A stretch of DNA of 64,000 nucleotides from Ornithodoros turicata (lineage: Eukaryota; Arthropoda; Arachnida; Ixodida; Argasidae). The notes beneath the pieces were generated by a model, which saw only the letters and a list, made by a program, of their open reading frames with translations, had not been told where the DNA came from and searched no databases. Both the position numbers and the translations under genes were made by a program. Each line of letters opens with the position of its first letter. The first letter of the stretch is position 1. The DNA lies in NCBI RefSeq assembly GCF_037126465.1, contig NC_088203.1, forward strand, positions 92,008,668 through 92,072,667, written 5' to 3'. This document shows positions 1 to 10,765 of this stretch, piece by piece.

Positions 1-483
1 AATAAGTGTTTCGTAGTATGGAAAGAATGCTGCATAACGGGAGACCTCATTACCTGGGAACTCGTTGCAGTCGCCCGCCGGAATTTCACTGTTCAGTGCT
101 TCTTACTGCTAAACGTCAGGCCCTGACTGTCCCACTTTGGAGCTTCGTACTTCGAAGCGAACACAGTGATGAATCTGTCGCTGAAGAAAATACAGCTAAA
201 TAATGGAGGATACGGATTCATCACACAGAGTGGAGCGTCGAGATCTGGAAACGACTTAGCGCAGAGAGGTTGATTGTAGAGACGAGGAAGAGGCGGGAGT
301 GGGATATAAGTACACCGGGACACTTTCCTTGCAAATGACGAAGTGATGTCAAATACAGGAAACGATAGTAATGGACTTGCGTGAGGATGACTCGAAGAGA
401 CGAAGTATCTTGAGGTTACCGTATATAGTTCAAGGTTCCCCGTAAAGCCCCTTATCAGTGATATCGGAAGAGCAATGCCAGAT
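1..483. other. Stretch with no recognised gene
   Basis: Short open frames on both strands show no recognisable domain. I see no repeat structure before the SINE begins. Confidence 0.4.
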
Positions 484-729
484 CCCGCGGCACAGTGGTT
501 AGGATGACCGCTTTACACACCGATACTGGGACCCAGGTTCGAATCCCCGCACCGGCTGTGCTGTCTGGGGTTTACCCTGGGTTCTCAAGGATCCACTTCA
601 AGACGGCCTAGGTCGCATACTAAACCCCTGTCTCCCCCTCCTTCATGCTGTCCTCTCTCCACCTGTCTACATCTGTACGACGCTCATAGCCACAGTTGCT
701 TCGCTGCGCTAACGCGGAATTTTTTAAAA
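484..729 (+). repeat. tRNA-derived SINE, near full length
   Basis: The head is tRNA-like. An A-box-like GTGGTTAGGATG lies near 494-505 and a consensus B box, GGTTCGAATCC, at 536-546. It is followed by a body (CTGTCTGGGGTTTACCCTGG) shared with the other copies. The 3' end, GCCACAGTTGCTTCGC then GCTAACGCGGAA, runs into T and A stretches. Other copies lie at 23234-23516, 25446-25516, 28296-28455, 59913-60190 and 62757-62848. The internal Pol III promoter is visible. The Ruka-like tick SINE label is from memory and not checked. Confidence 0.85.
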
Positions 730-2124
730 ACCAGGCCCTTTTTGCAGCCCAGGTGCGGAGAGGTAACAGCGATAGCTGTATCGTGCTCGCGCAATGAGGG
801 CGAGATGAGGCTTATGGTTTTTCTACACATTCTGCCGTTAACTCCCTGACCAACAGGTGGCGGTGTTCCGCGCGTGCGTGGGCCACGTTGGTGCGAAACT
901 ACAGCCCATGCCCATCGCAAACGTCACAAACATGTTCAAACTGGTTCTTTAAAAACTCGTTGCAGGTGCACACGTCTCTGGGACAGTTTACGTCTCTTGG
1001 CCTCGGCCTCGCGTTCCCTAACTTTCGGGTCCTTTCGCATCCTCTTGCGTCCCCTCACCGCTGGGTCATGTTGTCGTCGCGTAACCAATGCGCGTCTGGT
1101 TGGCATGCCGAGCCCTGTACTCCCTATCCGCAGACGCCGTACGCACTCTTCCTGGCCGCCACATAGCCTGTGACACACTGACGCTGACTGCGCTTGTAGG
1201 TATACTAGGCTGCAACAGCGCCCCATAGAGCTCATAGTTAGAGATAATTCGTACAACCCTGGGCACACGACTAATAAAATTGCGACATTGTACATATCAT
1301 GAATACCAGTCGGCCAATCAGGAGCCTTACTGTTTGGCTGGCCTATCTGGCCGGTCCTGGCTACCACCGACTACTTCTGAATTTCACGCCTGCCACGGTT
1401 ATTCAGTATTCCAAATAACTAAAGAGACTTCTGGCTAAAAGAAATATTGCGCTTGTGTGCCATGTAAATACTGTCTTTGTTGTCAATTCTCGAAATCCGA
1501 CGGCGCCTGAGCGTGTTCTTCACGCTCCAACCGCTCCAACTCATGACAGCATTCCAGTTCCGCAGTTGATAGACTATTTGTGGGATAATAGTTGTGTGTG
1601 ATAACCACGACACGCGTAAAATTCACTTTCACGCAAGAATACGAATAAACCCACGAACATATTTCTGGAAACTGTTGATTGACACCACCAGAACACGCGG
1701 AACACAGGAGGACGCCGTGCTATTTCGAAACTATGCTGAAAAACTGCCGAGACGCTGCACGCACATACGCGCGTAAAAAATGCGATTTCAAAACGTTGTC
1801 TACCAATCGCAGCACAGACAGTCTGCTGTCCAATGGGCTCGCGATGAGGTATCTCGGCGCATTGGTACATATTCTACAGCCGCGATATGGTGAACTATAG
1901 CCGCGACAGCGGATGGCTGAGGAGGACTGCTGGGCTGCTTCTACAGTGCACGGCTGTCGTTTTTGGCAAGGACACAACTTGAACGACTTTTACGAACGTC
2001 AACGACGCAGCGTGGCTCCTGACGTGTTTTCATGTGCTCTACGATTTGCTGCTGCGCCAACCAATGGTGCGCTGAGTCGGAAGTCAGGACCTACGCCGTC
2101 CTTGAGAAACAATTTCCTTCATGC
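730..2124. other. Stretch with no recognised gene
   Basis: Only short, overlapping, non-homologous frames are present on both strands. No conserved motif, splice-consistent exon chain or repeat family was recognised. Confidence 0.4.
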
Positions 2125-2980
2125 AACTGTAAAGGAGTTGGTCTTCCTCCGCATGAGTCTTGACCGGCGGTGATGGAATGCCGCAGCGGGCAGATGTTCC
2201 TGGCCTCACGTTAGGACGGTGGCGGTAGAGCCAAGTGACTGGCACCTCGTCGCCGTCTGTGTGTGTGTGTGTGTGGGGGGGGGGGGGTTGCAGACAGGCC
2301 GCCACAGCTAGTCCACTGACCGGACACAGAGGCGTCTGTAGTATCGGGTCAGAGCTGTGCAAGAGCGTGGGTGTCGATGGCTCTGCAGGTGAAGGGAGGC
2401 AGGCAATCCACGACGTCCGTTGCGGTTGCCGTTGACCTTCTTCATGGGGATGTGGGTGAAGTTGGCGGAAGGTTGGCGTCGGGGAGGGAGTGGGATGAAG
2501 GTGGCGGTGTGCGCCGGCCTGGAATGGGCTTAAGGAGAATACGGTAGTCGTCGGCCCCAGGGAGGGCTCGCGGTGAAGGTAGCGATGCGCGCCATGCTTG
2601 ATGAGTGTGGCGGTGTTCGCTGCTGCCTGTATGGTGGCGGTGTCCGCCAAGCCCAACTGCCGAGACGCCGGCCATGGCGTCGTGGCGTCGGCTGTCGCAA
2701 CTACCGCGACCGGTAGGCGAACTCGGGGCTCTAATGTTGCGGCCGGCAGGGGAAGTACGCCAGGGAACGATTCACGTCGCGGATGCTGCCAGGGTTCTGT
2801 GCATCGAAGGTCGGGCAGATGTTCGTGGCCCTACGTTAAGACGGTACCGGTATAGACTGGGTGACTGGAACCTCGTCGTCGTCGTCATCTGTGGCGGGAG
2901 CAGACAGGTCACCACACAGCCTTCGCCGAAAAAGAAAAACTATATCCTCTTCGACCTTCTCGCTGCATGAGCCGAGCCGG
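2125..2980 (+). repeat. Decayed LTR-retrotransposon remnant, related to the element at 41490-44574
   Basis: Bases around 2139-2190 (GTCTTCCTCCGCATGAGTC) resemble the LTR start at 41500-41530. Bases around 2655-2760, with GAGACGCCGGC, GTGGCGTCGGC and GCGGCCGGC, match the internal region near 41940-42030 in the same order. A GT run followed by a G run occurs at 2261-2287. No coding capacity remains. The match was judged by eye and the boundaries are approximate. Confidence 0.5.
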
Positions 2981-3347
2981 CTTCCCTAGCAGACATGGCA
3001 CCTTGATTGGTGCTGGGATACTTGTATCCTGGAATGGAATGGAATAGTTATGTGAAGAAAATATGAAGGCAATTCCACGACTGTCGTTTCGTCTACTGCA
3101 TGACGCTTAAAACTAAGATGTAAACAAGTGACACGAAAGAAACGGTAACTAAGGAAGGAGTGGAGTTACTGAAGCACGAGTGTACCTTGTATCGTATCGC
3201 AGAGTAGTTCGGCTTCCTCTGCATGCAGCAGACCTGCAAACCGAAATTCATGTTCAACACCCTTCGCCCATGATTGACGTCTACCATATTTCCATAATAG
3301 TATTCGCCACTCCAACGACCGATTGGGGGCAGCAGCGTAGCTCAAAT

Positions 3348-5877
3348 ATGGCGGCTGAGGCAAGGGTCGGTTCCGTGACGGAATGCACAAAAAAGTTGTC
3401 GCTTTCTGAAATACTAGCATTTGTTAATGCCACTAAGGTTTCCCGAAACCTTTACGAAGGGGAGTGTGTTCTCGATGCGGGGCATGTTATAATGTGTGGC
3501 ATTTCGAAGGAGTGCGATGAAGAACTGTCAATATTCGCGTTGTGTTTGTCGACCAGCGCATTATCTGGAGATCCCCATACCGTAACAGCGACACTTTCAA
3601 GCGTCGCGGATGAGACTACGTTTCGAGTGAATGCTGTGACGTGCAGTTGCAAGGCTGGACAATCTGAAAGCTGTAAGCACGCAGTTGCAGTACTCCTGAT
3701 GTGTAACAGGTACGTGAAAACACTTGTGATCTCCCGCGTTGTGTGGAACGCTCCCCTTGCTATGTTATATTTTGGTGTCTGCACCGCGTATTTATCAAAA
3801 TACTGAATTTTCCCAATATGATTAGGCTAGAAAATGTCGTTCGTCACTTTTGCATTCCTGGGCTGTTCTTCTTGTCTGTAGCAAGTCAAGCAGTTATGAC
3901 GCTTTTCTGAAATATCCCAGGAAACCACAAGAAAGAAAAATCGCGGTAGTCCTTAGAAGCTTTCCTTTCCTCTCAAGTGACCTTCATGTGCAAATCATGC
4001 AAACAAACATTTTCTGTGTCGTGATTCTTCTGAGTTATTATTTGTCCTTTTGCAGGCAAGGGATACACAACCTTGAACACCTCAGTGTGACAGACTTGGA
4101 GTGTTCCTGGAAAGGAAACAAACGTAACAAAACTATGTATGATGAGCCGACAAGACTGGAGGACTACTGCCATGTTGAGCAGCTGCCAGTGCTATTTCTT
4201 GTTCGTGCTGACAAACGTACAAGAATAATGAGTGAGATTCAGGAGCTTTGCCCAGACTCTGTGCTCAACGTGCATCGGTATGTTTCATCTTTGTATAACC
4301 GGGTTGCTGCAGTTGTGTAGGCACGTGGGAAGCGTCAAAGACATCGCTGCTATTAAAAATGTGTTTTGATCATCACCGATCTTCTAAAATCTTTTTTTTT
4401 TTCTCTTACAGAACAAGGAGACGAGCCAAACAAGTAGTCGGGTAAATGATGTTCATTATTTTCAACAGAGCATTGATTTTAGCACATTTGGAGTGCAGAG
4501 GGCCACAGAGTTCTTTGATGCGCATGAAATATTTTCAGAAAAGCTCATTCTAGCTTAGCACTCTGTGGCCCCAGAAAATACAGGACCTATCACAAACCAC
4601 ATGATTTGCATTCACTACATTGATCTTGTGTGTGTCTGAACAAGCTTCATTTCCAAATCTGAAGTTTATTCCACATCACAGTGGTAATATTAGCAGCTGT
4701 GAATTGATTTTATTCCGATTCTTAAGAATAAAGCTAGCATAATATATGTTGTACTATATTTTCAGTGGTGCCAGCCTAACCAAACAGAGCAGCGGATGGT
4801 CGGCAATCTTGTCAAATGCGGAGGCTGGTACTGTGATGGGTGCTTTGGCCGAGAAACAGCTGTCATTCACACCTAGCGCTGACACCATGCAGTTCTACAA
4901 GGATAACATCGTTATCACAAAGGATGAAGCAGAAAAAATTCTACGTGACACCTACAAGGACAAGTTGATCTGGATGACCCAACGAAGGAACCGAGTAACT
5001 GGTACAGAGCTGTGCTTAAATTTTGACACTCAAATGACAAGATAATGACTGCACTCGTCAACGTATGGTAATGCATACACAACGTTGCAGACAAGATTAA
5101 TTTCTGTACCTGATTTTTACCTCACTGTGATGTGACAAGTGTTCTTACTGTGCATGCTACCTTCCAATGTGAAGTGAATGTGTCAAAGCTCTGATCAATG
5201 GAGCTCTGATAATTAAGATGCCACGTTTGAGAGGGCATTTGCTAGCTCCATACCTCTTCTGTTGTACCGTATTGATATACCTATAAACATGTTCTGTTAT
5301 TTCAGGTACAACATGCTACCCCTTGTTTACCTACAGCAAGAGGGACTGGCACCAGAAAGTTCTAAGCACATTGCATTCATCATTCAAAGGCAACAGTTCA
5401 ACAAGATATGGCAATGACAACGAAGAAGCTGCAAGGCTGAGATATAAAGAGGTCATGCAAAGGAAGGTCATCACTTGTGGGCTAGTGGTGTCTACAAAAA
5501 ATCCCTGGCTAGCTTGTTCTCCAGATGGAGTGGTAATGGAAGCAGGATCCCCATGTAAGCTTGTGGAAATTAAGTGCCCTGTGAAAGGGAAGCAAGTGTG
5601 TGCAACAGAAGTGGTGGCTAGCTGCAATTTCCTAGCAAGTGATGGTGAAAACTACAAACTGAAGAAAAGGCATACCTACTATGCACAAGTGCAACTGGGC
5701 ATGGCCATCTTGAATGTATGCCAGTGTGACTTTGTAGTATATGCAGCTTTTGATAACTCTGTGCATGTCATTAACGTCAAATTTGATTACGAGTTTCTGT
5801 GGAAAATGGTGTCACGCTTACACAACATCTATTTTGAGCATGTGCTTTCAGCACTCTGTGCACAGCCTGTAAATTAG
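3348..5877 (+). CDS. SWIM zinc finger / YqaJ-type nuclease protein (5 exons, 473 aa)
   Basis: Exons are inferred at 3348-3709, 4056-4277, 4412-4441, 4766-5001 and 5306-5877. Every intron starts GT and ends AG and all phases match, giving 1422 nt with the stop. The start ATG sits in a CAAATATGGCGGC context. Exon 1 carries a SWIM motif (C99, C101, C109, H111), a DNA- or protein-binding zinc finger. Exons 4-5 carry a YqaJ/lambda-exonuclease-like PD-(D/E)XK fold: RVTG at the exon junction, an acidic EEAARLRY helix, CSPDGV (D357), VEIK (E371, K373) and YYAQVQ (Q411). A role in processing DNA ends during transposition is inferred from the family. The 30-nt exon 3 could be skipped without changing phase. 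ATTAAA follows the stop near 5893. Confidence 0.8.
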
Positions 5878-6147
5878 TGATGGGGACCTGAATTAAAATC
5901 ATGTAAATCTACACAATAGCGTACCATGTGTCAATGTTGTACTGTGTCATGAAATGAGTGGACGCTAAGGTGAAAGCTGCCAATTTCTAAAGTTATTTCC
6001 TACATCACGGGCTATTACGGCTCATAAATTCCCACTTTCATTTTAACAATCACAGTATTTACAATTTATTTACAGTATTTACAATCAATGCACTACTTTC
6101 ATTACACACCACTATACTTCCTTGTTTCACTCACTCCACTCAAGATG
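5878..6147. other. Convergent 3' ends of the nuclease and transposase genes
   Basis: An ATTAAA near 5893-5898 can serve the plus-strand gene. An AATAAA on the minus strand (complement of TTTATT near 6065-6070) can serve the transposase. Nothing else was recognised. Confidence 0.5.
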
Positions 6148-8146
6148 TCAAAGGAACTTGTCTTTGCCTATAATTGGCCTTGATAGATTGGTGAGGGCAG
6201 CTGATATCAACAGCACATCATCAGCAAATGGGACCATGTTCCATGTCAACTTATGGGTAAGGATCTTGAAGAGCTTTATACGTTGTATGGCCCTCTCAAC
6301 GTGTACTCTTGCTGCAGCTATCTTTCTTGTTCTCATAGCCTCCGATTTTGTAAACTGCTTCTTTTGGCGAAGAAAAGGTGGCCTAATCACATTGATGAGG
6401 TGCTCCTCACAGATAGAGTCAATCAGAAAGCCCTTGTCGACCATCACACTATCAATACCAGGGAGGAGATCCTTCACTAGTCCACTTTGTTCAAAAATCG
6501 CCTTATCAGAGGCTCTGCCTCCATATCCCTTGCTGATGAAGGTGATCAAACCACCTGGTGAAACACCAATCATGTATTTCACTGTATGTCCCTTCTTATA
6601 ATGGGAATATGTATTGATGCGGCATCTAAGGCACTTGGGCACTCCCACGCTCACCTCTGTGCAATCGAGGATAACTCTTGTTTGCGAAAAATCCTTGAAA
6701 CACTTTGGAATGTTTTCCAGCACTTCTTCTTTTGAGGGCCAAACTACAGCACATCGCAGCAGAGCGGACAGTGCCCTTATAGTCATTTTCACTGCAGAGC
6801 TACAGGTTGTTGGTGACACAAAAAACATATGGCATAGCACATGAAAAGGGAAAGTGTGCTTGAGTACCATCATTGTCATCACAACTTTGTCTTTCCAATT
6901 GAGTACATTCTTGCCAGTTGTTGGTAGCTCTTCCTCTAGAAGACTGGCTAGTTTGTCAAGTAACTTCACACTGCCGATGCCTGTAATGGACTTCACATTT
7001 TTCTCATTTACAAGCTGTGTAAATTTAAATCCAATGTCCCCTGACGTAACTTGGATGCTTTTGTCTTCCTTAATTCCTATGTCTTTCAAAACTGATACGA
7101 GGTCTGCAGGTTGTGTTTCATCTCGAATAATCACTTCAGTGTCACATCCATGCACCTGTTCATTGTGTACGCCGTGTGCTTCCTCACCGCAGAAGGTGTA
7201 ATCCTGAAAATATCGTTACAGGCGTTAACAACAGTGATAAAAATCACAACCATCAATGAGCCAAAATAAATGATTTACATTTTAAACACGTTGCTTCAAT
7301 GTAAATGTGAAGGTAGTGTTTACGTTTTGAGCGTCATCATCTGGTGTCACATCTGTGCAGTTTTCCTTCCTTGAACGCTTGAGATGTCTACCTTGTCGCT
7401 GCTGCTGCAGCTCTTGCATCCTCTTCGCTTTTCTAGCATCATAAGTGGAGAGTTGTGGCAGGTTCTCTGATGGCACTGTTCCTTTCTTTAGGCGTCTTGT
7501 TTTGCACTCCACATCTAGAATAAGATAAGTTGAAGAAGTGATAAAATGTAGGTGAGTTGACAGTATCGCACAAAGAACTCCGGAAAAGATGAACATAATG
7601 TGCGTAGCATCGGGAACGCCGCGTTCCCCATATTACACGCGCGCGCGCACACACACATATCCGCGTTGATACGCGGGTGTAGGATGGGAATAGACTTCTT
7701 TTTTTTTTAACTTTCAACACTCGGTGCTTTTGGGCACAAGGAACCCAGAAAATGAGCCCCGAGAGAATTCACAAGAAATTCCACGCCCAGACCTGCGTGC
7801 TGCAATCACGCGTATCAGCAAAGATGTACAATTGGTAACGTATGCAACATGTGTGCGACTCGTACGTTATAAAGCGAATATGATATTACTAACCAGGCAA
7901 GAAGTAGTCGTCCTTAGTGAAATGTCTCGAGCATACAGACATTGCACGTGTCACGGGCTTTCCGATGCGGAGCAGGCGTATCCATTCCTGTCGCCGATTC
8001 ACAGTTTCCCCGTTGCGACGGCACGTGTCTGTTTTGCTAGGAAAACTGTGAAACGACAAGTTTCTATGTCGCATTGGTATGCTATTGCATTGTGGAACGG
8101 AGCAATTTCGTTTGCTTTTTGACGGCCCCTTCTCAGGGAATTCCAT
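6148..8146 (-). CDS. THAP zinc finger / DDE_Tnp_4 transposase (3 exons, 499 aa)
   Basis: Minus-strand exons are inferred at 8146-7894, 7514-7324 and 7203-6148. Splice sites are GT-AG and the sum is 1500 nt with the stop. The protein starts MEFPEKG. Exons 1-2 form a THAP domain: a C2CH zinc site (CSVPQC and CSRHF), a tryptophan in RQEWIRLL, and the closing RRLKKGTVPSENLP that spans intron 1. A basic, glutamine-rich linker follows. Exon 3 has an HTH_Tnp_4 segment (LNWKDKVV to TIRALSALL) and the catalytic nuclease with D328 (VILDCTE), D404 (VMVDKGF) and E451 (HVERAIQR), so the DDE triad is complete. THAP domains bind transposon ends in related families. The exon 2/3 junction (AAC/GTAAAC donor) is the least certain one. 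Confidence 0.8.
7638..7663. repeat. Alternating CG/CA tract
   Basis: A run of alternating pyrimidine-purine steps (CGCGCGCGCGCACACACACA) lies in intron 1 of the transposase gene. It is a simple repeat able to adopt Z-DNA. Confidence 0.8.
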
Positions 8147-8566
8147 AATCCTACCGTTTCGCCCTACCGGACACAGTACAGCCGTACAGCTTCTGGCGAC
8201 CCTTGTTTCGCTAGCTGCGCTGCTTACCGCAAGAGGGCGAGCATTTCGTTGGAGGCGCGAATAGCTGTCAATGCAGCTTGCACAACCAGCGTGTTCACCT
8301 AACTTGCAAACGCGCGACATAACGAGGGTGGTATGTCTGCATCGCGCCCTGTTTCGTGACAGCCCGGAAAACATTGATCACTGTGTCGCTGTTTTTTGTT
8401 TGTTTGTTTTCTTCGTCAAGACGCTGTTTTCACATGCCAAGTCTTTGAAGGGTACTTAAAAAAAATAAACTTTTCTGGGCCTACAATTTGTCATTCGGTT
8501 CCTGTCTGACCCTACACATATGCAAATTCTTCTGGCGGAGTTTATGTCAGCAGGGCACGCTAGGGA
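8147..8566. other. 5' flank of the transposase gene
   Basis: An open frame extends upstream of the chosen ATG but carries no THAP residues. A TTTG repeat lies near 8396-8411. No TATA box or TIR was recognised. Confidence 0.35.
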
Positions 8567-8731
8567 GTATCGACACTGAGGCAAAAGGGCGACTTGTAGC
8601 TGCCATGTTTTTTTCCGTTCGACATCCATCCCCACCTCCACTTCAGCAAAAACTAGATGAAGGTGAAGTTCGGCAGTGGAAGGGAAACAACATGGAGGCT
8701 CCAACTCGCCCCTTTGCCTCAGTGTCGATAC
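8567..8731. mobile_element. MITE, about 165 bp, with roughly 43-bp terminal inverted repeats
   Basis: The left end, GTATCGACACTGAGGCAAAA then GGGCGA and GCCATGTT, is answered by the right end, AACATGG then TCGCCCCTTTGCCTCAGTGT and CGATAC. There are a few mismatches. The spacer is about 75 bp and has no coding potential. The target duplication is not clear. Confidence 0.75.
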
Positions 8732-9859
8732 CACAAGGGTGACACAAACCCGCAATTGTTGGAACTACCCTCATGCGGGTGCTTTTGGCAAAATTGCCAT
8801 CTTGTCCTGGTCGAACGTCATATAAAACGTCATTTTGAGGTCATGTGACTTTGTTTACATGTCGCTTTGCCGCTTACCGACATATTCCCGTCGTCATAAC
8901 GCCAAGAGATGGACGTATTTTGCCAGCGTAAACTATGCGGTGCTTTTTCCGCAACATTCCAACCGGGGATTTTGGCCTTTGGCCGATAGTTACCGCGAAA
9001 GTGGGGGTGGGGGTTCTCTTTCATGTTTATGTTTCATGGGGGGGGGGTCTATTTATGGGAGTAGCCGAATTTGTCGTGTGACTAATTCAGCCTCTCCCTA
9101 GTATTTTCAACATCAACGCCAGCACATTTTTTTTCCACACTTCCACACATCCCACAACTTTCGTACATCGCATCGGCTCAGTGAGTCTTAACGCGCGGTC
9201 GTCATCACATCTTTGGAAGTCGTTAACAGTACGAGGCCTTATGTGCAAAACTGCGCGTTTTACTGCGAGATTATCGGATAAAAAAAATTTCCGGGATTGA
9301 AAGACATCCAAAACATTGCGCAGAAACAACTACAGCATTGTTTACAAACAGTTTGGCCGCCGATCACGGGCGCCGCCATCGTTAAGGTCACGTGTGCCTT
9401 GACGTTTGCTGTGACGTGCGACCAGGACCTGTCCAGGATGCACTGCGTTCGCCCAGCACGCTTTCGTCTACGGAGCAATAAATTGGATGCTACCCCTGTG
9501 GTCGATACCCTGAAGCGTAGCACGCATTGCACGCGGGAATCGCCCATGGATATACGTTGACTGATAGACACTCTAATGTCATCATTATGTGGGGCTTCAA
9601 TATTCTATAAATACTGTATAATGTAAATGTTTGGAACCACATACCACAAGGTTTCACGCCTTCACGGAGGAAAAATGGCGCAAAGCACTTCTAAGACGTC
9701 CTCAGGGAGTATTCGTCTGCCGTCAGACACGGTCACAACATCAACTCGCTGTGGCCTCCCACGGAATGAAGCTACCGACCTTGCGAGACCGGCTCATGTG
9801 GCACGTGGTGTACCGACGCGCATTACGTATTTTACCCAATCGGGCGCGAAGAGAGCAAT
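8732..9859. other. Stretch with no recognised gene
   Basis: Contains a G run near 9039 and several short frames without recognisable domains. I see nothing I can support before the retrotransposon scrap at 9860. Confidence 0.4.
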
Positions 9860-10035
9860 ATGTACACTCACGAGACGTCTGTGCAGTGAACACTGGCGAA
9901 GAGCTGTCTCTGCTACGTCATTCCTGCGCAAGATGGACCCAGATCTCCGCTTTTATATGCCGTCAGCATTTCCTCGACCCACCACGTCGCTCATCTACAG
10001 GCTACGCCTCAACGTGCCATCTCAGCAGAGTTTCT
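9860..10035 (+). pseudogene. I-clade retrotransposon ORF2 C-terminal scrap
   Basis: The stretch MDPDLRFYMPSAFPRPTTSL followed by IYRLRLNVP aligns by eye with the C-terminal region of the I-clade copy at 37436-37550 (IDPTMQFAPYQQLVRAEETL then HRLRLNV). It is truncated on both sides and runs into an unrelated 3' UTR piece on the opposite strand. Confidence 0.55.
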
Positions 10036-10047
10036 TCCCCCAAATGC

Positions 10048-10180
10048 GTTCTGGGGGTGCCGAAATAGCTCGCCGTTGCTGGCCGCACACGAGTGGGCAT
10101 CGTCACGCCTATGACGATGCCCAATCTCATTTTTTCTCCTTTCTTTTTTTCTTTTTTGGCTATAGCAAAAAAAAAAAAAG
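10048..10180 (-). repeat. 3' UTR fragment of an I-clade element
   Basis: On the minus strand it reads a T-rich tract, GCTATAG, then GACGATGCCCACTCGTGTG and CAACGGCGAGCTATTTCGG. The same order occurs on the plus strand at 33210-33285 after another I-clade ORF, so this is a separate 3'-end fragment abutting the scrap at 9860. GGGCATCGTCA occurs twice here, suggesting a short duplication. Confidence 0.55.
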
Positions 10181-10765
10181 AAAGAGAGAAAGGGGGAAAA
10201 TGAGAGTTGAAGGGTGAGGTATAGGCAGTCAAGAAGCGGCCATACCTCCTTCCCCAATCAGAAAATTAGAAACTAATAAAAATACTACGTTAAAATACAA
10301 AGTTTTGCATTCCGACGCTAGGGCCGTACAATAGAAAATGTCCATTAACAGCAAAATAATTATGTGTTTGCTTGGCTACATGCAAAACACCGTCATGAAA
10401 TCGAAGGTTGTCTGTAGTGTCTGGTGCTAATAATGTCTGGTACTATGTCTGGTACTAATAATAGCCTGACTGGTTTTCAACGCTGGAAAACTATCGCAGA
10501 TTCTAATAAAACACAGAATTCACAGAATACTAAACCTCATAACGCTGTGTACTTCGAGTTTTGCATTGTGGTTTCCCACAAACTGAAGGAAATTTTCCCT
10601 ACGGACACCGTGTGCTAGAGTTTTCTGTCAACGGCAGCGCTCCCTCCAGGGGAAACGCGACGTAAACGTCTGGTACAAGTCAGCACCGTCAAGCACTGCT
10701 CTGCCAGCTTCGCCGTTCGAAACTAGCGATCAATTTGAAGCTACCTGCATGGAAAGTCAAAGGAG
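10181..10765. other. Stretch with no recognised gene
   Basis: AT-rich sequence with repeated TGTCTGGT-C/A-TA near 10418-10455 (GTGTCTGGTGCTAATAATGT then CTGGTACTA). No coding signal. Confidence 0.35.

Larger units (their letters stand above)
3348..8146. mobile_element. ISL2EU-like DNA transposon coding unit (two convergent spliced genes)
   Basis: A plus-strand SWIM/YqaJ nuclease gene and a minus-strand THAP/DDE_Tnp_4 transposase gene face each other and end about 270 bases apart. From family knowledge, ISL2EU (IS4EU) elements encode an IS5-type DDE transposase, often with a THAP domain, together with a YqaJ exonuclease-like protein. Both reading frames are free of stops once introns are removed. 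I did not find convincing terminal inverted repeats near 3000-3340 or beyond 8146, so the outer ends are not defined. A stabilised or domesticated copy is possible. Confidence 0.7.

Noticed and set aside
936..1367. Minus-strand 143-aa open frame as a gene
   Set aside because: Arg-rich, no domain, no splice-consistent neighbours, and overlapped by equally long frames on the other strand; chance frame.
2084..2656. 190-aa minus-strand frame rich in Pro/His/Thr
   Set aside because: Lies in the GC-rich LTR-element remnant with a GT/G tract; low-complexity composition and no homology I can name.
7889..8374. Upstream extension of the THAP frame to 8374
   Set aside because: Residues before MEFPEKG do not belong to the THAP fold and the ATG at 8146 is the natural start.
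3100..8900. ATGTAAACAAG near 3118 and CATGTAAACAAAGTCAC (complement) near 8840 as the TIRs of the ISL2EU-like element
   Set aside because: About 12 matching bases only, with no extension or target duplication; could be chance.
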